From: DASQMT01 sp963827335
GTDB lineage: Bacteria > Actinomycetota > Thermoleophilia > Solirubrobacterales > Solirubrobacteraceae
Assembly (NCBI GenBank): GCA_963827335.1
Contig: CAWHAP010000001.1
Span: forward strand, 180,099-244,098
Reading direction: 5' to 3'
DNA length: 64,000 bases
How positions within the stretch are numbered: position 1 is the stretch's first letter; each line of letters opens with the position of its first letter. Of the stretch, positions 1 through 7,641 are shown piece by piece. Both the position numbers and the translations under genes were made by a program. Under the pieces are notes generated by a model that saw nothing but the letters and a program-made list of their open reading frames with translations, did not search any database and was not told where the DNA came from.

Positions 1-707
1 AACGTCTCGATCCGGCGGATGTCCAGGCGCTGGGACGAGTAGAACTTCAGCGCGCGGCCGCCCGGCTGCGTCTCGGGCGAGCCGAACATGACGCCGACCT
101 TCTCGCGGATCTGGTTGACGAACAGGCAGAGCGTCTGCGTCCGGTTCAGGTTGCCGGCGAGCTTACGCATCGCCTGGCTCATCATCCGCGCCTGCACGCC
201 GACCGTCTGGTCGCCCATCTGGCCCTCGAGCTCGGCCCGCGGCGTGAGCGCCGCGACGGAGTCGATCGCCACGACGTCGACGGCGCCGGAGCGGACGAGC
301 ATGTCCGCGATCTCGAGGCCCTGCTCGCCGTAGTCGGGCTGCGAGACGAGCAGCTCGTCGATGTTCACCCCGAGGTTCTGGGCGTACAGCGGGTCCATCG
401 CGTGCTCCGCGTCGATGAACGCGCACACCCCGCCGAGCTTCTGCGCCTCGGCGATCACGTGGTAGACGAGGGTCGTCTTGCCGGAAGACTCCGGCCCGAA
501 CACCTCGACGATGCGCCCGCGGGGCATGCCGCCGATGCCGAGCGCGAGATCGAGCGAGAGCGCGCCCGTGGGGATCGCGTCCACGCGGACCTGCGCGCCC
601 TCGTCGCCCATGCGCATGACCGTGCCCTTGCCGAACTGGCGCTCGATCTGGGCGAGTGCGCCCTGCAGGGCGGTGTCACGGGCCTTGCCTGGCGCGTCGG
701 TGCTCAT
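1..707 (-). CDS. recA: RecA recombinase, C-terminus cut by window edge
   Basis: This is the N-terminal 235 residues of RecA, the ATP-dependent strand-exchange protein of homologous recombination and the SOS response. The frame shows the Walker A motif GPESSGKT at residues 71-78, the MDPLYAQNLGV segment, and the L2-region NQIREKVGVMFG followed by PGGRALKFY. The ATG at 707 is chosen because GAGGAG lies eight bases upstream and the protein then begins MSTDAPGKARDTALQGAL, a normal RecA start. The gene runs off the left edge, so the C-terminal domain is not visible. No actinobacterial-type LexA box was recognised in the 219 bases upstream. In many actinobacteria recA follows cinA/thpR directly; here a 4.3-kb accessory block separates them. 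Confidence 0.98.
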   Translation of the reverse strand, partial: MSTDAPGKARDTALQGALAQIERQFGKGTVMRMGDEGAQVRVDAIPTGALSLDLALGIGGMPRGRIVEVFGPESSGKTTLVYHVIAEAQKLGGVCAFIDAEHAMDPLYAQNLGVNIDELLVSQPDYGEQGLEIADMLVRSGAVDVVAIDSVAALTPRAELEGQMGDQTVGVQARMMSQAMRKLAGNLNRTQTLCLFVNQIREKVGVMFGSPETQPGGRALKFYSSQRLDIRRIET

Positions 708-889
708 GTGGACGTGCTCCTCTTCAGCTCTCGAAGTCGTGGCCCCGGAGCGGTCGGGTCCCAGGGCGGATTTCGCATGATGGGCCGGGGGTCGGACGGA
801 ACGGATGGGAGCCTCCACCCGCCGGCGGCACGGGACAACGGCCAGGTGTGCCAAGACCGTCGCGGATCTGTGCCGATCCACCCCGGACC

Positions 890-920
890 TTGACTTAGAG
901 CGCGCTCGAAGTCCTACCAT
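890..920 (+). promoter_or_regulatory. MerR-type promoter and operator of merR
   Basis: A -35 box TTGACT (890-895) and a -10 box TACCAT (915-920) are separated by 19 bases, the long spacer typical of MerR-controlled promoters. An 18-bp near-perfect palindrome, CTTAGAGCGCGCTCGAAG (894-911, one mismatch), fills the spacer. The same arrangement precedes the aldo/keto reductase gene at 1997-2027. The ATG of merR starts only seven bases after the -10 box, so the transcript is probably leaderless. Confidence 0.8.
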
Positions 921-926
921 CGGAGC

Positions 927-1322
927 ATGGTCACCGCCGAAGCGCTCAGCATCTCGGACGCCGCCGAAGTCACGGGCCTGAGCGCGCACACCCTCCGCTA
1001 CTACGAGCGCGCCGGCCTCATGCTCGACCCCGTCGAGCGCGCGCCCTCCAGCCACCGCCGCTACACGGAGGACGAGATCCGCTGGGTCACGCTCCTCACG
1101 CGCATGCGCGCGACCGGGATGCCGATCCGGCGGATCCGCGAGTACGCCGACCTCGTGCGCGCCGGCGAGGGCAACGAGGCCGAGCGGCTCGCGCTGCTCG
1201 AGACGCACCGGGACGCGGTGCTGGAGCAGCTCGAGACCGTGCGCAGCAACCTCGCCGCGGTGGAGTACAAGATCGACCTGTACCGGTCGCGGCTCGAGGG
1301 GGACGCGGCGGACGGCTGCTGA
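927..1322 (+). CDS. MerR family transcriptional regulator
   Basis: The 131-residue protein is a MerR-family activator/repressor. Residues 7-75 form the winged helix-turn-helix (ISDAAEVTGLSAHTLRYYERAGLM, then SSHRRYTEDEIRWV), followed by a dimerisation coiled coil to about residue 120 (LLETHRDAVLEQLETVRSNLAAVEYKIDLY). This resembles the subgroup that controls aldo/keto reductases and other redox enzymes. No metal-binding cysteine cluster is present; the only cysteine is the last residue, so a mercury or copper role is unlikely. The gene sits behind a 19-bp-spacer promoter with an internal palindrome that recurs before the aldo/keto reductase 0.7 kb downstream, so the regulator very likely controls itself and that enzyme. 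The ATG begins at the predicted transcription start and no ribosome binding site precedes it. Confidence 0.92.
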   Translation: MVTAEALSISDAAEVTGLSAHTLRYYERAGLMLDPVERAPSSHRRYTEDEIRWVTLLTRMRATGMPIRRIREYADLVRAGEGNEAERLALLETHRDAVLEQLETVRSNLAAVEYKIDLYRSRLEGDAADGC

Positions 1323-1330
1323 GGTCGGGT

Positions 1331-1560
1331 GGCGAGCGGCGGGCTCGGCGAACGTCAACGGCGGCGATGAGATGAGGTAGCGGGACCGGGGTCGCCAGGG
1401 TGACGGCCGGCGTCGGTGACGCTCGTTGGCGAGCGGCGGGCTCGGCGAACGTCAACGGCGGCGATGAGGTAGCGGGACCGGGGTCGCCAGGGTGACGGCC
1501 GGCGTCGGTGACGCGCCTTGGCGAGCGGCAGGCTCGGCGAACGTCAACGGCGGCATCGAG
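1331..1560 (+). repeat. Tandem direct repeat, 92-97 bp unit, 2.4 copies
   Basis: Unit 1 (1331-1427) and unit 2 (1428-1519) are near-identical; unit 2 lacks five bases where unit 1 has ATGAG duplicated. A third, partial copy starts at 1520 and diverges after about 41 bases. Each unit starts GGCGAGCGGC and contains GGCGAACGTCAACGGCGGC. The copies lie directly behind merR in non-coding DNA. The frames open across them are by-products of base composition and carry no recognisable domain. Confidence 0.9.
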
Positions 1561-1900
1561 GCGGCGGCATCGGGTCGCCCGGGCATTGCGGGCGGCGTGC
1601 CGCGTGCCGCCGCCGGGTTGGGCGAGGCCCTCAACGTCACACGAGCGCGGATCCCTGCGCCCGATGTCACGTTCGGGGGCTATATCACCGTCAACGTCAC
1701 ATGGGTCCGGCGGATGCTCTCGCATGTGACGTTGGGGACCGCCCAACGTCGTACGAAGCCGGCCGGCCCACTGGCGTACGACGTTGGGGTCCCATAGCAC
1801 CGTCAACGTCGTACGAGCCGAGCGGATCCGCCCGATTACGACGTTGGGGGCGCCATCCACCCCCAGCCCACCCCCTCGATGCCGCCGTTGACGTTCGCCG
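1535..1900. repeat. Non-coding element bounded by perfect 26-bp inverted repeats
   Basis: Positions 1535-1560 and 1875-1900 are exact reverse complements over 26 bases; the inner ends read CATCGAG and CTCGATG. The 314 bases between them hold four consecutive hairpins and no gene. A further degenerate inverted-type copy of the end sequence follows at 1934-1962, and direct copies lie at 1331-1519. This looks like a MITE-like or REP-like non-autonomous element, or a nest of several. No transposase is present in the window. The name is inference; the inverted repeat is directly visible. Confidence 0.75.
1632..1846. repeat. Array of four hairpins with covarying stems (locus A)
   Basis: Four palindromic units have centres at 1653, 1713, 1765 and 1825, i.e. 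60, 52 and 60 bases apart. The clearest stems are CAACGTCACATG (1692-1703) with 1723-1734; CCCAACGTCGTACG (1742-1755) with 1775-1788; and CAACGTCGTA (1804-1813) with 1837-1846. The first unit (1632-1674) is degenerate. The inner stem sequence differs between units, yet the opposite arm changes to match, so pairing is preserved. The second and third units both have 19-nt loops. The same design recurs at 20302-20407. Confidence 0.85.
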
Positions 1901-1996
1901 GGGCCGCCGCACGCGCGCCACATCAGGCGCCCGCCGTCGACGTTCGCCGGGGCCGCCGCAAGCGAGCCACATCCGACACCCGCCGACACCCACCCC

Positions 1997-2027
1997 TTGA
2001 CTTCGAGCGCGCTCGAAGGCCTAGCCT
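1997..2027 (+). promoter_or_regulatory. MerR-type promoter and operator of aldo/keto reductase
   Basis: The -35 box TTGACT (1997-2002), a 19-base spacer and the -10 box TAGCCT (2022-2027) mirror the merR promoter. The spacer contains the perfect 18-bp palindrome CTTCGAGCGCGCTCGAAG (2001-2018), which differs by one base from the merR copy. The shared operator argues that the nearby MerR protein controls both genes. Confidence 0.82.
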
Positions 2028-2078
2028 GGCAACGCAGGTCCTCCCCAGACCCTCTCCTCGACCGGAAGGAGCACGTCC

Positions 2079-3047
2079 GTGCCCACCACACCACTCGGAA
2101 GCCAGGGACTCACCGTCTCGCGACAGGGGCTCGGCTGCATGGGCATGTCCGAGTTCTACGGCCCGCGCGACGACGCGGAGTCCATCGCCACCATCCAGCG
2201 GGCGCTCGACCTCGGCGTCACGTTCCTCGACACGGCCGACATGTACGGACCGTTCACGAACGAGGAGCTCGTCGGCCGGGCGATCGCCGGCCGCCGCGAC
2301 GAGGTCGTCCTCGCGACGAAGTTCGCCAACGTGCGCGGCGCGGACGGGGCCTTCCTCGGCATCCGCGGCGACGCCGCCTACGTCAAGGAGGCCTGCGACG
2401 CGTCCCTGCGCCGGCTCGGCGTCGATCACATCGACCTCTACTACCAGCATCGCGTGGACCCGCGGACCCCGATCGAGGAGACCGTCGGCGCCATGGCCGA
2501 GCTCGTCGCCGCCGGCAAGGTCCGCTACCTCGGCCTGTCCGAGGCCGCCCCCGACACGATCCGGCGCGCGCACGCCGTGCATCCCATCTCGGCGCTCCAG
2601 ACGGAGTACTCGATCTGGGCCCGCGACCCCGAGGCCGAGATCCTCCCCACGGTGCGCGAGCTGGGCATCGGCTTCGTGCCCTACAGCCCGCTCGGCCGGG
2701 GCTTCCTCACCGGCACGGTGCGCCGCACCGACGAGCTCGCCGCCGACGACTTCCGCCGCTTCCAGCCGCGCTTCCAGGGCGACAACCTGGAGGCGAACGT
2801 CGCGATCGTCGAGCGGATCGACGCGCTCGCGCGCGACCACGACGCCACGCCCGCGCAGATCGCGCTCGCCTGGGTGCACGCGCAGGGCGACGACGTGGTG
2901 CCGATCCCGGGCACCAAGCGGCGCCGCTACCTCGAGGAGAACGCGGCGGCGCTCGACGTCGAGCTCAGCGCGGACGACCTCGCGACGCTCGACGGCGCCG
3001 AGGCGCGCGGCGACCGCTACGAGGACATGTCCTCGGTGGACGCCTAA
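2079..3047 (+). CDS. Aldo/keto reductase (AKR13-like)
   Basis: The 322-residue protein is a cytoplasmic NADPH-dependent aldo/keto reductase with a TIM-barrel fold. The catalytic tetrad is visible as D51/Y56 (DTADMYGP), K81 (ATKF) and H124 (YYQHRVDP). The cofactor-binding end reads PIPGTKRRRYLEEN, as in the YajO/AKR13 group. The N-terminus (PLGSQGLTVSRQGLGCMGMSEFYG) is standard for the family. GTG at 2079 is chosen because GGAAGGAG lies just upstream. The natural substrate is unknown; relatives reduce toxic aldehydes and methylglyoxal. Its promoter carries the MerR operator, so induction by electrophile or redox stress is a reasonable inference. Its stop overlaps the stop of the convergent hydrolase gene. 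Confidence 0.93.
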   Translation: MPTTPLGSQGLTVSRQGLGCMGMSEFYGPRDDAESIATIQRALDLGVTFLDTADMYGPFTNEELVGRAIAGRRDEVVLATKFANVRGADGAFLGIRGDAAYVKEACDASLRRLGVDHIDLYYQHRVDPRTPIEETVGAMAELVAAGKVRYLGLSEAAPDTIRRAHAVHPISALQTEYSIWARDPEAEILPTVRELGIGFVPYSPLGRGFLTGTVRRTDELAADDFRRFQPRFQGDNLEANVAIVERIDALARDHDATPAQIALAWVHAQGDDVVPIPGTKRRRYLEENAAALDVELSADDLATLDGAEARGDRYEDMSSVDA

Positions 3048-4927
3048 GGGCGCGCGGGCGGCGGCGTGACGGTCGCCGCCTGCCCGAGCGCGGCGCCGAA
3101 GCCGAGCGGACGCGGCGGCCGGTTGACGAGGCGGGCGCGCACCCGGCGCCCGCCGAGCCGGCCGCTGAGGCGTCCGCGGCCCGTCACCCGGATCCGCCCG
3201 CGGGCGGCGGCCGACCCGGTGACCCGCAGCTCGAGCGTCCCGCGACGGTCCTCCCGGCCGCTGAGCCGCACGCCGGGCACGACGATCACGCCGTCGAGCG
3301 ACAGACGGCGGCCGTAGCGGTAGCTCCCGCCGCGCAGGCCGCCGCCGCGCCCGTCCGGGTCGATCGACGGCGCGACGGCGAGCCCGAGGAAGTCGAGCGT
3401 GGCGTCGACGGCGCTGACGGTCCGCCCGACCCGCCCGGCCAGCCCGCGCGCCGGCGCGAGCGCCGCGAACGAGACCGGCGGGACGGCGGTGGCCGGGACG
3501 TCGGTGTCCACGCGCGGGCAGCGGGCCCGGATCGGCCGGCCGCGGACGAAGCGGACGAGCTGGCGCTGGCCGCAGCCGCTCAGGTCGGCGCCGACGATCG
3601 CGTGCCCGACGCCCGGCACGGTGACGCGCCGGGCGCCCGGGATCAGCGTGGCCACGTGGGCGGAGACCTCCGGCGGCGTGCGGAGGTCCTCCTCGCCCTG
3701 GAGCAGCAGCGCCGGGACGGCCGGGTAGGCGCCGCCCTTGGGCGCAGGCGGCCGGGCCGGATCGGGCCAGCGCAGGCACAGGTCGATCTCGTCCGCGTAC
3801 GCGACCTCGGCGTCGAACGGCCAGAACGCCTCCGGCGGGAGCGCGAGCGCGTTCGCCTTCGCCACCGCGAAGCGCTGGTCGAGCGGCGTGCCGCGCGGCC
3901 AGGGCAGCGGCGTCTCCTCGCACACCGTCGCGTAGCGCGCGGCCGAGAAGTCCCGCGGCGCCGACGGGAACGCCGGGGAGAGCGCGATCAGGCGCAGCAG
4001 CGGCGCGGCGTCGCCGTGGTCCAGCGCCGCCCGCACCGCGACCGGCACGCCGGCGCGCAGGGCCGGCGCGTAGTCGGCGTCGAAGAGCAGGTCGGCGATC
4101 TTCACCGGCGTCACGCTCCCGCGATGGCGCCGCCCGCGCCCGTCGTACCAGCTGCCGCGCAGCGGCGCCGCCCGCAGCCGCGCGGTCAGCGCGACGAGGT
4201 CGGCGACCGGGTCGGTGGTGACGCCGCGGCAGCCGCCCGGGCAGAGCGCGCGCAGGGTCGGCCCCATCGCCCGGAACCCGGCGAGCCCGAACGGGTCGGT
4301 CTCGTCCGGGTCGACGACGGAGTCGAGGATCAGGCGCTCGACCCGGTCCGGGTAGCGCCGCGCGTAGGCGAGCGCCAGCTCGGTGCCGTAGGAGATCCCG
4401 AACAGCGTGAGCTTGTCCGCGCCGGCCGCGCGCCGCAGCGCCTCCATGTCCTCGACGCTGTCGGGCGTCGTGTAGAACGACCGCCGCGCGCCGAGCCGCT
4501 GCGCGCAGCGCTCGCCGGCGCGGGTGGAGCGCAGGCGCTCGTCGCGCTCGATCTCGCGGCAGCGCAGCAGCCCGCTGCGCCCCGTGCCGCGCTGGTCGAA
4601 CCCCAGGATGGTGAAGTCGTCCACGAGCTCCGGCAGCTCGAGCAGCACGTCGATCATCTCGACGACGCCGGCGCCGCCCGGCCCACCCGAGAGGTACATC
4701 AGGAACGGCGGCCGCCGCCGGTCGCTCAGGCGCACGCGCGCGACGCGCAGCTCGACGCTGCCGGGCAGCGCGCCGGAGCGGTCGAGCGGCACGCGCAGCT
4801 TCGCGCAGCGCACGCCCGTCGCCTCGGGGCAGCCGCGCCAGCGCAGGGCCGCATCGGCGGGGGTCGCGGCGGCGAGCGCGATGAGCGCCGCGAGCGCCGC
4901 CGTCGTGATCGCCCGCCGGGTCGTCAT
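3044..4927 (-). CDS. Secreted alpha/beta hydrolase, tripeptidyl-aminopeptidase-like
   Basis: This is a 627-residue exported alpha/beta hydrolase of the proline-iminopeptidase/tripeptidyl-aminopeptidase type. A signal peptide covers about residues 1-27. The oxyanion motif SGGPGGAG is at 80-87, DQRGTGRS at 111-118, and the nucleophile elbow GISYG places the serine at 179. A TAP-like C-terminal part follows (LLLQGEEDLRTPPE, then PGVGHAIV) and supplies the likely catalytic Asp and His. The last 150 residues are a beta-rich tail not typical of the family. The product probably cleaves short peptides or esters outside the cell. It is transcribed toward the aldo/keto reductase with a 4-base overlap of stops, and nothing links the two functionally. 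Confidence 0.88.
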   Translation of the reverse strand: MTTRRAITTAALAALIALAAATPADAALRWRGCPEATGVRCAKLRVPLDRSGALPGSVELRVARVRLSDRRRPPFLMYLSGGPGGAGVVEMIDVLLELPELVDDFTILGFDQRGTGRSGLLRCREIERDERLRSTRAGERCAQRLGARRSFYTTPDSVEDMEALRRAAGADKLTLFGISYGTELALAYARRYPDRVERLILDSVVDPDETDPFGLAGFRAMGPTLRALCPGGCRGVTTDPVADLVALTARLRAAPLRGSWYDGRGRRHRGSVTPVKIADLLFDADYAPALRAGVPVAVRAALDHGDAAPLLRLIALSPAFPSAPRDFSAARYATVCEETPLPWPRGTPLDQRFAVAKANALALPPEAFWPFDAEVAYADEIDLCLRWPDPARPPAPKGGAYPAVPALLLQGEEDLRTPPEVSAHVATLIPGARRVTVPGVGHAIVGADLSGCGQRQLVRFVRGRPIRARCPRVDTDVPATAVPPVSFAALAPARGLAGRVGRTVSAVDATLDFLGLAVAPSIDPDGRGGGLRGGSYRYGRRLSLDGVIVVPGVRLSGREDRRGTLELRVTGSAAARGRIRVTGRGRLSGRLGGRRVRARLVNRPPRPLGFGAALGQAATVTPPPARP

Positions 4928-4949
4928 CCGCGGGCGACTGTAGTGGCTC

Positions 4950-5042
4950 GAGCCTCGATCCGCCGATCATCGTGGATGCATCCCCGTCGTGGGCCGTGAT
5001 CCACGGCGAGGAGGCGCCGCGAGAATCGGTGGATCGAGGCTC
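4950..5042. repeat. 18-bp inverted repeat after thpR
   Basis: GAGCCTCGATCCGCCGAT at 4950-4967 pairs with 5025-5042 at 17 of 18 positions. A smaller inverted pair (CGTGGAT and ATCCACG) is nested inside. The right arm overlaps the thpR stop codon. No T-run follows, so it is either a Rho-type 3' structure of the ftsK-rodZ-cinA-thpR operon or the border of the accessory block. Confidence 0.7.
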
Positions 5043-5583
5043 AGGACAGGGTCCGCACGGCGAGCGGCTCGTATGCGGCACCGCCGCGACCGAGCCGCGA
5101 GCGGTAGAGCACCACGGCGCCCGCGGCGAACGCGAGCGGCCCCGGGGAGGCCGCGATCGCGCGCGGCGCCCGGGCCCCGCTGCGCAGCCGCGCCACCGTC
5201 ACGTGCGGGCGGAACGGGCGCGCCTCCGGCTCGTACAGGCCGGCGCCGGCGAGCGCCTCGCTCACGTCGGCCTGCAGCCGCCCCAGCGCGCCGCCGGCGT
5301 CCTCCAGCGCGACGGACAGCACGCGCGCACGGCGCGGCGGCAGGAGCAGCGCGCCGTCCAGCGACAGGGTCGGCGCCGGGTGGTCCGCCAGCCCGTCCAG
5401 CACCCCGGCGACGGCGCCGGCGTGCTCGTCCGGACGGTGCCCGAGGAAGGCGAGGGTCACGTGCAGGCTCACGTCGGGCACCGGGCGCCACACCGCCGGG
5501 TCGGCCGCCTCGTCGCGGAACGCGGCGAGCGCCGCGCGTGCCGCCTCCGGCAGGTCGAGCGCGACGAACAGCCGCAGGCTCAC
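5041..5583 (-). CDS. thpR: RNA 2',3'-cyclic phosphodiesterase (2'-5' RNA ligase family)
   Basis: The 180-residue protein belongs to the 2H phosphoesterase superfamily, which hydrolyses 2',3'-cyclic phosphates on RNA ends. Both HxTx motifs are present: HVTLAFLG near residue 42 and HVTVARL near residue 125. The N-terminus SLRLFVALDLPEAAR is typical. The GTG start at 5583 overlaps the cinA stop (GTGA), so the two are probably translationally coupled. This position, next to cinA, is common in actinobacteria. The role in tRNA or RNA-end repair is known from the family, not shown here. Confidence 0.9.
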   Translation of the reverse strand: MSLRLFVALDLPEAARAALAAFRDEAADPAVWRPVPDVSLHVTLAFLGHRPDEHAGAVAGVLDGLADHPAPTLSLDGALLLPPRRARVLSVALEDAGGALGRLQADVSEALAGAGLYEPEARPFRPHVTVARLRSGARAPRAIAASPGPLAFAAGAVVLYRSRLGRGGAAYEPLAVRTLS

Positions 5584-6851
5584 CGCGGGGCGAGGAGCTG
5601 CCGGAGCAGGTGCAGCGCGACCGTCGTCGTCCGCTCGCGGACCATCGCCCGGTCGCCCGGCAGCTGCACGGTCCGGTCGCGCCGCTCGCCGTCCGCCGCC
5701 GCGACGCTGACGCAGACCGTGCCGACGGGCTTCTCCTCGCTGCCGCCGCCGGGGCCGGCGATCCCGGTGATGCCGATCCCCAACCCGGCCCCGAAGCGCG
5801 CGATCGCACCGTCCGCGAGGGCGGCGGCGACCTCTGCGGAGACGGCCCCGTGCCGCTCGATCAGCGCCGCCGGAACGCCCGCCAGCGCCGTCTTGGCCTC
5901 GTTGGAGTACACGACGACCCCGCCGAGGACGTACGCGCTGGACCCCGCGCGGTCGGTCAGCCGGCCGGCCATCAGCCCGCCGGTGCACGACTCCGCCACC
6001 GCGACGGTCCGGCCGTCGAGCAGCAGCGCGGCGACCTGCTCGTCGATCGTCGCGCCGTCCTGGGAGAACAGCGTGTCGCCGTGGCGCGCCCGGATCCCCT
6101 CGGCGAACGCCGCGTAGTCGGCGGCCGCGTCGGGCGCGAAGACGGTGGCGATCTCGATCTCGCCCCGGCGCAGGCACGTGGTGATCTCGAGCCGCTCGAG
6201 GGGGACGCCCTCGTCCGCGAGCGCGACGAGGCTCAGCGCGATCTCGGACTCCGGGACGCCGTAGAGCCGCAGCATCCGCTGCTCGAGCGTGCCGGCGCCG
6301 GCCAGCAGCGACCGCAGCGGCTCGGTGCCCGTCGCCGTCTCCCACATCGGGCGCAGCTCGCCCGGCGGGCCCGGCAGCACCGCCACGAGCGGCCCGTCCG
6401 ACGGCACGAGCAGGCCGGGCGCGGTGCCGACCGGCTCGAGGATCGCCGCGCCCTCGGGGACGATCGCCTGCTTGCGGTTGCCGGCGCGCATCGCCGCCTC
6501 GCTGTAGGAGCGCCAGCGGGCGCGGTTGCGCCGCAGGATGGCGAGGATCCGGTCCTCCAGCGCGGGATCCAGCACCATCCGGCGGCCGGCGAACGCGCCG
6601 ACGACCTCGGCGGTGAGGTCGTCCGCGGTGGGCCCGAGCCCGCCCGACGTGACGATCAGGTCGACGCCCTCGCCGGCCAGGAAGTCCAGCGCGGACCGCA
6701 CGTCCTCCGGCCGGTCGCCGACGATCACGATCTGGGCGGTCTGGACGCCGCGCCCGCGCAGCCGCTCGGACAGCCACGGGCCGTTGCGGTCCGTGACGAT
6801 GCCGGAGAGCACCTCGGTGCCCGTGACGACGATCCCGGCGCGGACGGTCAT
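5580..6851 (-). CDS. cinA: CinA-like protein (nicotinamide mononucleotide deamidase)
   Basis: The 423-residue protein has the two standard CinA parts. The N-terminal molybdopterin-binding-like domain (GIVVTGTEVLSGIVTDRNG, SGGLGPTADD) covers about residues 5-170. The C-terminal CinA domain carries the AESCTGGLMAGRLT catalytic segment and the GITGIAGPGGGSEEKPVGTV motif. Family members deamidate nicotinamide mononucleotide in the pyridine nucleotide cycle and process ADP-ribose; in some bacteria the gene is linked to competence and co-transcribed with recA. The start ATG overlaps the end of the rodZ-like gene (ATGA), and the stop overlaps thpR. Confidence 0.95.
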   Translation of the reverse strand: MTVRAGIVVTGTEVLSGIVTDRNGPWLSERLRGRGVQTAQIVIVGDRPEDVRSALDFLAGEGVDLIVTSGGLGPTADDLTAEVVGAFAGRRMVLDPALEDRILAILRRNRARWRSYSEAAMRAGNRKQAIVPEGAAILEPVGTAPGLLVPSDGPLVAVLPGPPGELRPMWETATGTEPLRSLLAGAGTLEQRMLRLYGVPESEIALSLVALADEGVPLERLEITTCLRRGEIEIATVFAPDAAADYAAFAEGIRARHGDTLFSQDGATIDEQVAALLLDGRTVAVAESCTGGLMAGRLTDRAGSSAYVLGGVVVYSNEAKTALAGVPAALIERHGAVSAEVAAALADGAIARFGAGLGIGITGIAGPGGGSEEKPVGTVCVSVAAADGERRDRTVQLPGDRAMVRERTTTVALHLLRQLLAPR

Positions 6852-7633
6852 CCGGCGCAGGTCGGCCGCTCGGCCTCGGCCAGCCGCTGCGGCCTGCCGC
6901 CGGCGCGCACCTCGTAGCCGACGGGCGCGTCGTCGGACACCGCGTAGGTCTTCCCGTCGATCTCGAGCTGCGCCTCGCCCGTGCCGAACGACATGCGGAA
7001 GCGCCGGGACCGGAACGTCTCGGTGTCCTGCCCCGCGTCGAGCGTGAGGTTGCCGATCAGCGGCTCGCCCGCCGCGTTCTCCAGGCACACGCTGACGGGA
7101 CCCGTGGGGACGATCTGCAGCCGCACGACCGTCGGCTTGGCCGTCGCCTGCTTGCGCTTCTTCTTCTTCTTGCCCCCGTCCTCGCCCGCCGGGGCGGCGG
7201 TCGCGGACGGCGTCGGCGTGGCGTCGACCTCGTCGCCCGGGTCGTCGTCGCCGCCCCAGCTCCCCAGCAGGAACAGGGCGACCACGAGCGCCAGGACGCC
7301 CGCGATCACGGCCATCCACGGCGCGAACACCGGCCGGCGGGGCCGCGACCGGCGGCTGCCGAGGTTCGTGCCGAACGGCGTGAGCTCCTGGCCCGACGGC
7401 CGCTCGTAGCGCGCGCGGTACTCCTCCGTGAGCTGGCGGGCGTCGAGCCCGAGGTAGTCCGCGTACGTGCGCAGGAACGTCTTCACGAACGTGGGACCCG
7501 GAAGCAGGTCCCACTCCTCGTTCTCGAGGGCGCGCAGGTACTTGGCCCGGATCTTCGTCGCCGCTTCCACCTCGGTGATGTCGATCCGGTTGCGCATGCG
7601 CGTCTCGCGCAGCTGGTCCCCGATCTCCGGCAT
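6848..7633 (-). CDS. RodZ-like helix-turn-helix membrane protein
   Basis: The 261-residue protein has an XRE-type helix-turn-helix at residues 5-70 (IGDQLRETRMRNRIDITEVEAATKI, with LRTYADYLGLD), a single transmembrane helix at about 105-125, a Thr/Pro/Lys-rich linker including KKKKKRK, and an extracytoplasmic beta domain of the RodZ type (about 165-245). RodZ proteins connect the cell-shape cytoskeleton to the envelope; in actinobacteria the homologue at this locus is often annotated only as a helix-turn-helix protein. It starts eight bases after the ftsK stop and overlaps cinA by four bases, so it belongs to the same operon. Confidence 0.85.
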   Translation of the reverse strand: MPEIGDQLRETRMRNRIDITEVEAATKIRAKYLRALENEEWDLLPGPTFVKTFLRTYADYLGLDARQLTEEYRARYERPSGQELTPFGTNLGSRRSRPRRPVFAPWMAVIAGVLALVVALFLLGSWGGDDDPGDEVDATPTPSATAAPAGEDGGKKKKKRKQATAKPTVVRLQIVPTGPVSVCLENAAGEPLIGNLTLDAGQDTETFRSRRFRMSFGTGEAQLEIDGKTYAVSDDAPVGYEVRAGGRPQRLAEAERPTCAG

Positions 7634-7641
7634 GCGGCGCC

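Larger units (their letters stand above)
1323..2078. other. 756-bp gene-free interval, almost entirely repeats
   Basis: No credible gene lies between merR and the aldo/keto reductase. The interval holds the tandem repeats, the inverted-repeat element with its hairpin array, a short spacer with two GACGTTCGCCGGGGCCGCCG copies (1890-1909 and 1939-1958), the reductase promoter and its ribosome binding site. Several open frames cross it on both strands but none has a domain, a ribosome binding site or the usual codon pattern. Confidence 0.8.

Noticed and set aside
708..889. Search for a LexA box upstream of recA
   Set aside because: No TCGAAC-N4-GTTCGA-like site is visible. The lineage may use another box, so nothing is claimed.
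1632..1846. CRISPR-like array because of the regular spacing
   Set aside because: Each unit is itself a hairpin, units differ in sequence, the spacing includes short conserved linkers instead of unique spacers, and there are no cas genes.
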